From NCBI GenBank assembly GCA_903840505.1, contig CAIMGI010000196.1, positions 1 to 48,586 of the forward strand: DNA of 48,586 bases. The letters are read 5' to 3'. This document shows, in pieces, positions 25,337-33,882 of the stretch. The notes under the pieces are model-generated. The model was not told the origin of the DNA. It did not search any database and worked only from the letters and a program-made list of their open reading frames with translations. The stretch's first letter is position 1. Each line of letters begins with the position of its first letter. Origin of the DNA: an uncultured Bacteroidota bacterium. GTDB taxonomy: Bacteria > Bacteroidota > Bacteroidia > UBA4408. A program made the translations under genes and the position numbers.

Positions 25337-26665
25337 TTATTTACTCGTTATTACTTCCTGAAGGATCAGATTACCAACCTTTCTGCCTTGGATAGCCCCG
25401 TTTACAACCGCTTCTCGATAGTGAATACCTCCATATAACCTGCTAATTGCGGCTTCATTTGCAGCTTGATTAAACGATGAAAATAAACGCACAGGAAGAC
25501 TGTATTCATACTCTGTTGAGTCTGTAAAAGCAAAATTATCAGAAACCAATTTGGTTAATACTGTTGCGGCTGCTGCCGAAATCACACTATGGCCGCTAGT
25601 ATACTCTGGAAAGGGTGGGGTTTGTAAAACAGATTTCCATTCTTTGTCAATATAGCGATTAATATAGGTTATGGGTCTAATTAAATTGCTCCTAAACTTT
25701 TCATCCCAACATGAAATGAAACCATCCATTAAAGCAATCGATGTTATTGTCATCACCTGCGCTGTTTTAATGGCTGAATAGTTTTGCATTTTTGTAGCTT
25801 TCGAAGCAATGGAAACCCAATGTCCCCCAGGTTGTGTTTTCTTTATAAAATATTTCAAGTGTCCTTCCGTTCGGCTTACCTTACAATTATCATCCCAAAA
25901 TGATAAAAAATTAAGTTGTTCATCAGTCAGCACTTTTGAAGAATCGTACACTTCCTTCGCTAAATTATAAAATACCGAGCCTTTTGTAGAATCAAAAACT
26001 GCCGGAGGTGCCGGCTTAAACTGTGCTGCCGAATCAAGCACCATCGGACGAATGGTGTTCCAGTAAGGTTCAATAGCATCCATATATTCTGGTAGCGTTG
26101 GCTTCCAATATTGAGGTCCTTCTTTCAGTATGTAACGTTCGTAAGTTCTTGATTTAGCAAAATTATCCTTTTTAGACCAAGCCAATATTTTTTTACCGAC
26201 TTCGGTTCCATAACTTACAGAATTATTAATCAGTACAGTATCTTGAATTTCATTTTTCGCTTTTTCGATATATGATTTCATAAAATCAGTAAACTCGTAT
26301 TCCGAATACACCATTTTTTTTGCTACCGTACAAAAAGCAATTAATGATGCTAAGTCATAGCAATATTCACTATTCAAATCGGGCTGAGGAATACTGTCCA
26401 AGCCGTTTAGCTGCCTTGAGAGAGACAAAAAAGAAGAGTCTTTATGAACAAGTACTTCGTACGCAGCAATGTTTGCATAGGCAAATATTCTACTGCCCAC
26501 AGGAGGGGTAAAAATGTCAATTACAATTACATCTTGCAATTTTTTATTGCAACTTCTTAGCCATTCGGGTCTGTCGTATGCGACATTATCAAACTTGCTT
26601 GCAGATTGGTTTTTACACGCCCCAAACATCAAAAGAAAGCCAAACAGAAATAATAATTTATTCAT
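25337..26665 (-). CDS. Lipoprotein paralogue of the vanadium haloperoxidase/PAP2-like enzyme
   Basis: I start it at the ATG at 26665, giving 442 residues beginning MNKLLFLFGFLLMFGACKNQ, a lipoprotein signal with lipobox FGAC; the frame is open nine codons further upstream, but that would spoil the signal. It is a diverged tandem copy of the neighbour: KFRSNLIRP, TSGHSVISAAAATVLTKL and SRLYGGIHY match the neighbour's three motifs. The first residue of PSGH is Thr here, and no Asp follows the last His at the PAP2 position. It should be anchored to a membrane by its lipid, whereas the neighbour is soluble, so the two may act at different sites. Confidence 0.85.
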   Translation of the reverse strand: MNKLLFLFGFLLMFGACKNQSASKFDNVAYDRPEWLRSCNKKLQDVIVIDIFTPPVGSRIFAYANIAAYEVLVHKDSSFLSLSRQLNGLDSIPQPDLNSEYCYDLASLIAFCTVAKKMVYSEYEFTDFMKSYIEKAKNEIQDTVLINNSVSYGTEVGKKILAWSKKDNFAKSRTYERYILKEGPQYWKPTLPEYMDAIEPYWNTIRPMVLDSAAQFKPAPPAVFDSTKGSVFYNLAKEVYDSSKVLTDEQLNFLSFWDDNCKVSRTEGHLKYFIKKTQPGGHWVSIASKATKMQNYSAIKTAQVMTITSIALMDGFISCWDEKFRSNLIRPITYINRYIDKEWKSVLQTPPFPEYTSGHSVISAAAATVLTKLVSDNFAFTDSTEYEYSLPVRLFSSFNQAANEAAISRLYGGIHYREAVVNGAIQGRKVGNLILQEVITSK

Positions 26666-26742
26666 TTTCTCAAAAAAATTTAGCCAATGCACTCTATAAA
26701 AGTAATAATATTTTACTTTCGAAGATTGTTATAAGAGCATTT

Positions 26743-27168
26743 ATGAAGAAAACATTCAGTGAAAGCAAATCGTTAATCCTGCTGCGGGGCCTGCCGGGTA
26801 GTGGAAAATCAACACTGGCAATCGTGTTAAGCGAACACCATAAATACCCTATTCTATCTATTGACAGCTATTTTACTGATAAAAAAACTGGAGAATACAC
26901 TTTTAATCATCTAAACAACCATTTAGCATACAAACAGTGCGAGGAAGAAACGAAGGCTCAATTAAAAACGGGGAGTGAAAAAGTATTTGTAGATAACACC
27001 TTTACCATTGAGTGGGAAATGGAACCCTATTTTAAAATGGCAAAAGAATTTGAGTATCAAATTTTTGTGATTACGATAGAAAATCGACATAATGGAAAAA
27101 ATATTCACAGCATTTCGCAAGAGCAATTGAAAAAAATGGCCGAAAAATATCGGGTCCAATTGTTGTAA
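26743..27168 (+). CDS. P-loop kinase-like ATPase (N4BP2-type polynucleotide kinase family)
   Basis: I start at the ATG at 26743 (141 residues), where the conserved domain begins; an open frame runs back to 26578 but overlaps the divergent lipoprotein gene. The Walker A motif is G16-LPGSGKST. An acidic strand follows (ILSIDSYFTD, with the DxYF that AAA-33/N4BP2-like kinases show), then VFVDNTFTIEWEMEPYFKMAKEF and a C-terminal HSISQEQLKKMAEKYRV, all typical of small NEDD4BP2-like ATP-binding proteins. These phosphorylate or repair nucleic-acid ends in some cases, but the substrate here is unknown. Confidence 0.8.
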   Translation: MKKTFSESKSLILLRGLPGSGKSTLAIVLSEHHKYPILSIDSYFTDKKTGEYTFNHLNNHLAYKQCEEETKAQLKTGSEKVFVDNTFTIEWEMEPYFKMAKEFEYQIFVITIENRHNGKNIHSISQEQLKKMAEKYRVQLL

Positions 27169-27179
27169 AAAAATACAAG

Positions 27180-27187
27180 TATATTTG
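27180..27187 (+). promoter_or_regulatory. -7 promoter element TATATTTG, ATG seven bases downstream
   Basis: Exact TAnnTTTG with a TTG at 27160-27162 (17-bp spacing) as a possible -33 element; very short or no leader before the ATG at 27195. Confidence 0.55.
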
Positions 27188-27194
27188 CGTTTAA

Positions 27195-27884
27195 ATGGAA
27201 GAAAACACATCCATAATTATTGCGGGAATTAAAATCATGGAGCCTGTGGCAGGGCTAACAAATTTAATAGTTTCAGCTTCAGGGATTCTTATTTATTTGC
27301 AGCTCACAAGCAAAAAAACATCGGCAGTTTTGCGCAATCAAAAATGGCCTTACTTTTTCCTTCTTATGGGAATTTCCTCCTTTTTAGGAGCGCTTACACA
27401 CGGCAGCCGTTTTTATACTGACGATACAACGTTTTATGTTTTATGGTTAACAATGCAATCAATAATTTGTGCAGGAATAAGCTTTGCACAGTTTGGAACC
27501 ATAGAATACATTTTCAGTGAAAATAAAAACAAAGGTATTTTAAACACCATAGTTTGGATACAGTTAGCCCTATTTATTATAATTGCTATTAGTATGAAAG
27601 CATTTGTTGTTGTTACTGTTCATACTGCTGTAGGTTTGCTTTCCGTATTTTTTGTAAACCTTTTCAGTTACAAAAAGGAAAAGCTTTCGGGGAGGTGGAT
27701 TTCAGCAGGTGTTTTTGTGGCAATAATAACAGCTGTAGTTCACGGAAAAAAACTTTCAATAGACAAGTGGTTTAATTATAAAGACTTAGCACACGTACTT
27801 ATTGTTGTGAGTTTAATTTTAATGTTTATTGGTGTAAAACACATCAATGCCACTTATCAAAAAACGAGCATTAAAAGCAATTAA
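27195..27884 (+). CDS. Seven-helix integral membrane protein, possibly ceramidase/CREST-like
   Basis: A 229-residue protein with seven hydrophobic helices and no signal peptide. Polar residues placed within helices stand out: SSFLGALTHGSRF (helix 2), VVTVHTAVGLLSV (helix 5), AVVHGKKLS and YKDLAHVLIVVSL (helices 6-7). Conserved Ser and spaced His residues in a seven-helix protein recall the CREST hydrolases (alkaline ceramidases, PAQR), where they hold a zinc ion. I cannot confirm this; it may instead be an uncharacterised family. Convergent with the PAP2 gene, one base apart. Confidence 0.75.
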   Translation: MEENTSIIIAGIKIMEPVAGLTNLIVSASGILIYLQLTSKKTSAVLRNQKWPYFFLLMGISSFLGALTHGSRFYTDDTTFYVLWLTMQSIICAGISFAQFGTIEYIFSENKNKGILNTIVWIQLALFIIIAISMKAFVVVTVHTAVGLLSVFFVNLFSYKKEKLSGRWISAGVFVAIITAVVHGKKLSIDKWFNYKDLAHVLIVVSLILMFIGVKHINATYQKTSIKSN

Positions 27885-27885
27885 A

Positions 27886-28680
27886 CTAGCCTATCACAAT
27901 TGCAATCTTTCTTTTCTTGAATTGATTTTTATATAAAAAATGAGAAATTGAATATCCTAACACTGCGCCAAAAAACACATCTGAAGCCCAGTGTTTATTG
28001 TCGTTCATTCGCGATAAGCCAACCCCGGTTGCAAGCGTATATGCAATAATAGGGACAATAGGACGCTCTTTGTATTCAAGCGCAAAAGCAGTAGCAATTG
28101 CAAAAGCGGTAGACGTATGACCCGAAGCAAAAGAATGATTTGACCCATCTCCAAAAGGTCCGAAAAAGAGCAATGTGTTATCCGTATTTTTTGGTCTTTG
28201 TCGTTGAAAGCCGTATTTAATAGCCGAAACAGTTATGCCATTAAACAATATGGATTTAGTAGCCAACAAGGCTGTCTCTTTGGGTTTTTCCTTTTTTGCA
28301 AAGTAGCCATAACCATATACCAAACCTACCAATGGAAAAGAATATAACCCACTTCCCATTCGCTCAAAACCATAGGTTGACAGGTTGTTGGTAGTAATAC
28401 TTCTGTTACGTTGAAAAAACAATTTAATGTCTAAATCGCCATAATATATTAAGCTTGTAGTTACAGCACATACTCCACCAAAAACCAAGTAACGATTGGG
28501 TTTACAATGTAAAGGGGAAAGAAATAAGTCTTTACCGTCTTTTAAAAATGAGTGAATATATTCTTTGTTAAGTTGGGAATACCCTGTAGTTGAAACACTG
28601 TCCTTTTGCTCTGATTGTTGAGAAAATGAATAGTGAATTGCAAAAAAGAAAATCAAGCATAAGAAATACTTCATTTCCAA
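27886..28680 (-). CDS. PAP2 family membrane phosphatase
   Basis: A 264-residue protein with an N-terminal signal (MEMKYFLCLIFFFAIHYSFSQ) and a full canonical PAP2 active site: KYGFQRQRP (K-x6-RP), FASGHTS (xSGH) and SRMNDNKHWASD (SR-x5-H-x3-D). Unlike the two haloperoxidase-like proteins 1.5 kb away, the final Asp is present, which favours a true lipid phosphate phosphatase (phosphatidate, undecaprenyl pyrophosphate or similar). It is the last gene of a three-gene operon; its ATG lies inside the end of the TauE gene (10-bp overlap). Confidence 0.9.
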   Translation of the reverse strand: MEMKYFLCLIFFFAIHYSFSQQSEQKDSVSTTGYSQLNKEYIHSFLKDGKDLFLSPLHCKPNRYLVFGGVCAVTTSLIYYGDLDIKLFFQRNRSITTNNLSTYGFERMGSGLYSFPLVGLVYGYGYFAKKEKPKETALLATKSILFNGITVSAIKYGFQRQRPKNTDNTLLFFGPFGDGSNHSFASGHTSTAFAIATAFALEYKERPIVPIIAYTLATGVGLSRMNDNKHWASDVFFGAVLGYSISHFLYKNQFKKRKIAIVIG

Positions 28681-29039
28681 AAAATCATTTTAAGGGAAAT
28701 CAGAAGCATAATACACCCGAATATTTTTTTTACTATTTCTTGATCCAAACTAATGGATAATTTGGAACCAAAATAACTTCCTACAACAAAGGTGGAGGCA
28801 ATGATAAAAGCATATTTTATATCAACATTGCCACTTTTGTAATAATTAAAAACACCTAGAATTCCAATGGGAAGAAGAAACATAAACAACACCGTTCCTT
28901 GGGCTTGGTGTTGTGTTAAACCTAAAAAATAAACAAGTACAGGCACAATAACAATGCCTCCACCGATACCCACCATCCCACTCAAAAAACCTGCAAATAA
29001 TCCTACCAAAAGCAATGCCGATAGTTGTGTTATTGTCAT
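28671..29039 (-). CDS. Half-size TauE/SafE family membrane protein
   Basis: A 122-residue protein with four helices, about half of the usual 240-260. It contains one TauE repeat: GLFAGFLSGMVGIGGGIVIVPVLVYFLGLTQHQAQGTVLFMF, with the family's G-GGG-P signature, then KYAFIIASTFVVGSYFGSKL. Short forms like this probably form a dimer equivalent to the full-length carrier. Members export sulfite, sulfoacetate or related anions; the substrate here is unknown. It starts two bases after its upstream neighbour ends and overlaps the next gene, so translation is probably coupled. Confidence 0.88.
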   Translation of the reverse strand: MTITQLSALLLVGLFAGFLSGMVGIGGGIVIVPVLVYFLGLTQHQAQGTVLFMFLLPIGILGVFNYYKSGNVDIKYAFIIASTFVVGSYFGSKLSISLDQEIVKKIFGCIMLLISLKMIFWK

Positions 29040-29041
29040 TA

Positions 29042-32000
29042 TTAAAAATCTAAACTAAGTGATAGATAAAAAACGCGAGGCTGTTTTTCGCCATCTGCAT
29101 ACCCGTGCGACCAATCTGCTCTCACATAATACCCAAACAAACGGCTGCGCATGCCCCATCCATAACCTCCAACAATTGGCTCTCTATTCCCTTTGAGTAT
29201 AACAGTAACCGGGGCTTGTTCAATTATTTCAACATTGTAGGTATTATCTTCCGAAAAAGGATTTGGTCCGTTCCAAGCAGAACCAATATCTCCAAAACCA
29301 ACAAGCTGAAAATTATTTAGAAAATCAGATCGCAAAGGACGATTGTACAGATAATTAAAAATAGGCCAACGTAATTCGCTGTTTATTACGGCAAAATTAT
29401 TCCCATTACGAATGTTTTGAGAAAACCCCCGCATATTGGTAGCCAATGCTTGGTAGGAATAATTTTGAGTATTATCAACCGGAATGGTATTGTTAAACGT
29501 TGGTGTTTTTGTACTAAAGTTTATCCAATTGTCGACAGCACCTAAGTAATATATCAATTTTTGAGTGCCCGATGTAGTGCTTGCTGCCAGCCTGTTTGCC
29601 CAAATAATATTGCGGTGAATTTTTTGATAATGTCTGAAATCAACACCTAAAACATAAATATAGCTTTTCTCCTTGTTTACCTGATTATAATATTCTGCAA
29701 ACAATTTATAGCGAGTACCGTTATAAATATTTAAACCCTTGCTGATAGTATTGTCGTATACATATTCCAATTTTGCTGTCCCCCAATATTCATAGAGTGT
29801 TGGCTCCTTGAGAGTATTAATGTCTGTAGATAAAAAAGTATTTCTATCGGTACGCGTTGCAATAGAACCTCTAATGCTTGCCACTTCATTAAAAGGCCAT
29901 TTAAGAGCATATTTCAATTGATGTGTCAACACTTTTGGCGCAGACCCTGCACGGCTTATCGGAAAACTTTGGTGCTGAAAGGTGACCAATTTATCTAAGC
30001 GCTTATGCCTATTATCGTATCCTATAGAAAACTCATTGCTCTTTAAATCGGCCGAAAGTCGCATCCCTCCAATAATACGATAATCTTCAAAAACATCGCT
30101 TATTCCTATTTTCATCAAGCCATTAAATCCGGGATTAAAATACACTGCGCCTCCGGTATATTTTTGATAGCCTGCATTCAAAAAAGTATTGTCAACCTGT
30201 GTTACAAATTGATCGGGGGAATAGTTTCTCAAATAATTTCGTTGCTTGGGTAAAGTAAATCCATCGGTTGATACACTTTCATTTGCAACATTCAGAGTGT
30301 TTTTAAACTCTGTATTTGTATTCTTTTTAGGTTCAATTTTAGGGTTAGATGCCTTTTTCACAGTACTATCCTTTTTAGCTCCTTCACTGGTAAAGCGATA
30401 GTCGTTTATGTTTACTGTGTTGGGTCTATTTAACAGACTATTTTCCTCGGGAATTTTTACCGTGGGCACAAGCGGTAAATTATTACTTGACGAAGTCCCT
30501 GAAACTACACCGCTTGCGCTTTTTTCATTTGTTTTGGGGATAAGAATACCAACGGACGCAGCAGGTTTTAGCTCTCCCCAATTTAAACGATATTTGCCTT
30601 TATAGAATATAATTTCCGAAAACTTATTCGCTCTCATATTAATGTCCTGCTCTATAATATTACGTGAATAATTAGTAGCTTGTACCGAGGTAGAAAAGTA
30701 ACGGTAATGCTCCACCGTATCCACAAAACTCAAAGCGCTATCGTATTTTGCAACATAACAATTAACAATCCCGTTATTGTCTGAAAGATAGGATACGTGA
30801 GAAGTATCATAAGGAGCCGGCATTGTTTCGTTGCTATTTGGAGTGTTTGTAAAACGGGTTAATAGCGGAGATTTACTTACATAGTTATAGACAAAAATAT
30901 CATTGCTCTTTTTGTACACCTGACCTTTTACTGTTTCACCAAAACGAATGGTGTCCGTTATTCTGTTTGAAGCAAATACAATGTTTTTCGATTTCGTCAT
31001 AAAACGAGGATTTAAATCGTCAAACGGGTCTTTCGTAATTCGTTCAACCTGACTGGAGGCAACAGTAAAAACGAATATATCTGTTTGTCCACTCTGCACA
31101 CCGCTAAACACCATTTTTTTCCCGTCATCGGAATAGGAAAAATCTATTATCTTTTCAAAATCGAACAAGGGTGGGCGTTTGTTTCTTTTCTTTTCTTTCA
31201 CATTGTAATAATTCATTATTACTTCGCCTTTTTCTTCCGTAATGTATGCAAATAATTCAGAGGAAGGGTGCCAAGCAACAAGGGGGTATGAATAATCGTT
31301 TATGCGATCGAGTTTTTTATCGCGCTTCAACAAACGTTTCGTTTTTTTTGTTTCAAAATTATAAAGAAACAGCTTATATTGCCCCATTTCATTGGTTGTA
31401 TAGGTTGCGTATTTGCCGTTAGGACTAATTTTAAACTGACCATATACCCGCGTTTGTTTTGTTTTTTTTCGCAACAATACTTCAGAGGGAACAGTGGTAA
31501 GCTTTTCTGCTTTATTAAATTGTTCAAGGTAATAATCTTTCCATTCCTTGGTTGCTGTTTTAAGTGTTGATCCCAAAATAAAATTTAAACCACTCTCAAT
31601 ATTTCTATGAATTTTAGTGAGATAAAGTAGATTCTCAATTTTATCCTTTCCTTGAGTTTCTCCTATAAAACGCCAAAAAGAATGGCCGGCATAAACTGCA
31701 TCTGCACCGCTTAGCCTGTTAAAATTATTGTATTTACCACTGAGTATGCCGTCCTTTACCCTGTTTTCTAATTCACTGTTCCAATCTTCGGCAAGGTAAG
31801 ATATCAGTCCCTTCAAATACCAGTCGGGCAAATTAAGAAGGGTTGAGCTTTTTACTTTGTCTTTCCAACTGCCACCATACATAAATTGATCAATCAACAC
31901 CTCTGCAACACCTGCTCTTACCTGTTTTTCTAATTTACGGTGATCGCCTTCATAGTATATAAAAACCTTTGACCCAACAATTCTTGTTGCGCCACCAATA

Positions 32001-32365
32001 TTGTAAAGCTCATCGTTAATCAGTCCTACATTGCTTTGCTTATAGTCTGATTGCTTATTGTATATAACAAATTGTATCTTATCCTCCAACTCATTTCCCA
32101 ATAATTCTTCTAACTCTTTTATGTTCCTTTTGGCCGATTCAGCAGTGTATACAGCAACTTCTTTGCCCCCTAAATAAAAATAGGTGTCGTACTTTTCGAA
32201 ACGAAAAAACTGCCATAAATAGGGTGCGTACTGTATTCTATTTTTACCGAAATCGGTTTGCGTTCCATTATAAAATTGCGCAAACAGCGAAGTGCTACTG
32301 AATAAAATTGTAGCAATCAATGAAAGCAAAAAAGCTTTTAAGCGAATATGTATATTAGAGTGCAT
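29042..32365 (-). CDS. TolB-like propeller fused to an outer-membrane beta-barrel
   Basis: I start at the ATG at 32365 (1107 residues), where a clear signal peptide begins (MHSNIHIRLKAFLLSLIATI...SLFAQ); the open frame extends to 32554 but would overlap the divergent methyltransferase. The N-terminal part (about 40-260) resembles peptidase-MA-like proteins (YLGGKEVAVYTAESAKRNI...ELLGNELEDKIQFVIYNKQSDY), but no HExxH motif is visible there. A TolB-like propeller follows (about 310-560; KFSPNGKYATYTTNEMGQYKLFLYN, DFSYSDDGKKMVFSGVQSGQTDIFVF). The C-terminus (about 740-1107) is an Omp85-type barrel ending GFGDIGSAW...GYGWGMRSRLFG...FYLSLSLDF. It is an outer-membrane protein of unknown role. Confidence 0.85.
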   Translation of the reverse strand: MHSNIHIRLKAFLLSLIATILFSSTSLFAQFYNGTQTDFGKNRIQYAPYLWQFFRFEKYDTYFYLGGKEVAVYTAESAKRNIKELEELLGNELEDKIQFVIYNKQSDYKQSNVGLINDELYNIGGATRIVGSKVFIYYEGDHRKLEKQVRAGVAEVLIDQFMYGGSWKDKVKSSTLLNLPDWYLKGLISYLAEDWNSELENRVKDGILSGKYNNFNRLSGADAVYAGHSFWRFIGETQGKDKIENLLYLTKIHRNIESGLNFILGSTLKTATKEWKDYYLEQFNKAEKLTTVPSEVLLRKKTKQTRVYGQFKISPNGKYATYTTNEMGQYKLFLYNFETKKTKRLLKRDKKLDRINDYSYPLVAWHPSSELFAYITEEKGEVIMNYYNVKEKKRNKRPPLFDFEKIIDFSYSDDGKKMVFSGVQSGQTDIFVFTVASSQVERITKDPFDDLNPRFMTKSKNIVFASNRITDTIRFGETVKGQVYKKSNDIFVYNYVSKSPLLTRFTNTPNSNETMPAPYDTSHVSYLSDNNGIVNCYVAKYDSALSFVDTVEHYRYFSTSVQATNYSRNIIEQDINMRANKFSEIIFYKGKYRLNWGELKPAASVGILIPKTNEKSASGVVSGTSSSNNLPLVPTVKIPEENSLLNRPNTVNINDYRFTSEGAKKDSTVKKASNPKIEPKKNTNTEFKNTLNVANESVSTDGFTLPKQRNYLRNYSPDQFVTQVDNTFLNAGYQKYTGGAVYFNPGFNGLMKIGISDVFEDYRIIGGMRLSADLKSNEFSIGYDNRHKRLDKLVTFQHQSFPISRAGSAPKVLTHQLKYALKWPFNEVASIRGSIATRTDRNTFLSTDINTLKEPTLYEYWGTAKLEYVYDNTISKGLNIYNGTRYKLFAEYYNQVNKEKSYIYVLGVDFRHYQKIHRNIIWANRLAASTTSGTQKLIYYLGAVDNWINFSTKTPTFNNTIPVDNTQNYSYQALATNMRGFSQNIRNGNNFAVINSELRWPIFNYLYNRPLRSDFLNNFQLVGFGDIGSAWNGPNPFSEDNTYNVEIIEQAPVTVILKGNREPIVGGYGWGMRSRLFGYYVRADWSHGYADGEKQPRVFYLSLSLDF

Positions 32366-32439
32366 AAAATGGATAGCTAAGGTACTTATTTTTAACGAAT
32401 AGTCAACAAACAAAACAATAAGAACAATATAAATAATAG

Positions 32440-32447
32440 TACTTTTG
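32440..32447 (+). promoter_or_regulatory. -7 promoter element TACTTTTG, ATG five bases downstream
   Basis: Exact TAnnTTTG. It overlaps the alternative GTG start at 32447, so the methyltransferase should begin at the ATG at 32453 with essentially no leader. Confidence 0.6.
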
Positions 32448-32452
32448 TGTTT

Positions 32453-33691
32453 ATGTATAAACAAGCAAAGAAACCTGTACGTCCTCAAGCAGAAACGATT
32501 AAGCTTATAAAAGAGGTATTTATAACACTCGAAAATATTTTTCTTAACGACCAATATATGGACAAAGCCATTGAAAAAACAATGCGCAAAAACAAACGTT
32601 GGGGTGTTAAAGACAGGGCTTTTGTTGCAGAAGCAACCTATAATATTGTTCGAAATTGGCGCTTATTGTGCACGGTAAATGATATTCGAGAAGGCGAAAA
32701 AACGATAAACTGGTGGCATTTATACTTTACTTCCTTATTACTTTTTGAAAAACCTATTCCAGAAATATCGCAAGCAAAGGTATTTAATAGGGATAAAACA
32801 CTGAATAAATTAGAGAAATATTGGAAAATAAGAAAGTTACGTGAATCTTACCCCGATTGGTTAGACAATCTTTGTCAACAAGAAATAGGTGCGCGTTGGG
32901 AAAAGCTTTCGGCATCACTTAACAAGCCTGCACGTATGATTTTACGGGCTAATTCACTAAAAATAAAACCCGAAGAATTACAACAATCATTACAAGAAGT
33001 AAACATTGAAACAACGCTCATCGATTGGTCGCCCGAAGCATTGGAACTTACATACAGCAGAAATGTTTTTCGTACCGAAGAGTTTGCTGCAGGACTGTTT
33101 GAAGTACAGGATTCTGCCTCGCAAATGGTAAGCGAATTTTTGGGCGTGAAGTCTGGTATGCGCGTGGTAGATGCATGTGCAGGGACAGGCGGGAAGACAT
33201 TGCACATTGCTGCTTTAATGAAAAACAAAGGGCGCATTATTGCTTTAGACAACAAAGAATTTAAATTGCAAGAACTACGAAAACGTTCGGCAAGAGCAGG
33301 TATAAACATTATTGAAGCGCGTGCAATTGACTCAACAAAAGTAATTAAACGCCTTTATGATACTGCCGACAGAGTATTGCTGGACGTACCTTGCAGTGGA
33401 ACTGGAATTTTAAGAAGGAATCCCGATAGCAAATGGAAACTTACTGAAGAAGAAGTTGTTCGAGTAAGGGAGCAGCAGCGCGATTTGCTTCAACGCTATT
33501 CACCTATCACAAAAGTTGGCGGCAAAATGCTTTATGCCACTTGCAGTATTTTACCTTCAGAAGGAGAAGAACAAGTAAAATGGTTTTTAGAAAACAATGC
33601 CGATTGGAGTTTTATTGGAGAAAAGCGTTATTGGACTGATTTGTTGGGTTGCGACAGCTTTTATATGGCTTTATTGGAGAGGAAGAAATAG
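32453..33691 (+). CDS. RsmB/NOP2-type RNA cytosine-C5 methyltransferase
   Basis: A 412-residue class-I SAM-dependent methyltransferase of the Fmu/Sun/NOP2 family. A NusB-like helical N-terminus (IKEVFITLENIFLNDQYMDKAI...VKDRAFVAEATYNIVRNWRLL) is followed by a linker and the Rossmann domain. SAM binding: VVDACAGTGGKTLHIA. The two catalytic cysteines are in VPCSGTGILRRNPDSKW and YATCSILPSEGEEQVKW. The lack of a full-length RNA-binding PUA region and the N-terminal domain favour an RsmB-like (16S m5C967) role, but other m5C sites cannot be excluded. Confidence 0.9.
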   Translation: MYKQAKKPVRPQAETIKLIKEVFITLENIFLNDQYMDKAIEKTMRKNKRWGVKDRAFVAEATYNIVRNWRLLCTVNDIREGEKTINWWHLYFTSLLLFEKPIPEISQAKVFNRDKTLNKLEKYWKIRKLRESYPDWLDNLCQQEIGARWEKLSASLNKPARMILRANSLKIKPEELQQSLQEVNIETTLIDWSPEALELTYSRNVFRTEEFAAGLFEVQDSASQMVSEFLGVKSGMRVVDACAGTGGKTLHIAALMKNKGRIIALDNKEFKLQELRKRSARAGINIIEARAIDSTKVIKRLYDTADRVLLDVPCSGTGILRRNPDSKWKLTEEEVVRVREQQRDLLQRYSPITKVGGKMLYATCSILPSEGEEQVKWFLENNADWSFIGEKRYWTDLLGCDSFYMALLERKK

Positions 33692-33705
33692 TTGTTAGTG
33701 GTTGG

Positions 33706-33863
33706 TTATTTGTAAAGAGAGAGATTGTATTGTAAAACGGGTTCGTAATCAGAAGTGCTTGCTAATTTCTTTTTAAGACTATCGGTATAGTTTGTTGCAA
33801 AGGAATCTACTGCTGCAATATTCGTTAAAAGTAATAACCCGAAAAAAAAGTAAGTTGCTTCAA
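33706..33863 (-). pseudogene. Remnant of an exported protein, start lost and frameshifted
   Basis: The intergenic stretch 33692-33882 hides a minus-strand reading frame ending at a TAA (33708-33706) that spells FFFGLLLLTNIAAVDSFA, a good signal peptide, then NYTDSLKKKLASTSDYEP. No ATG opens it. The apparent start (TTG at 33863, then K-Q-L-T) is in another frame, separated by a run of eight A on the plus strand; one more A would join them. The TDSLKKKLASTSDYE sequence resembles the beginning of TPR-containing Bacteroidota sensor kinases. I take it as a decayed gene start. Confidence 0.4.
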
Positions 33864-33882
33864 TTCAATTATATGTATAAAA

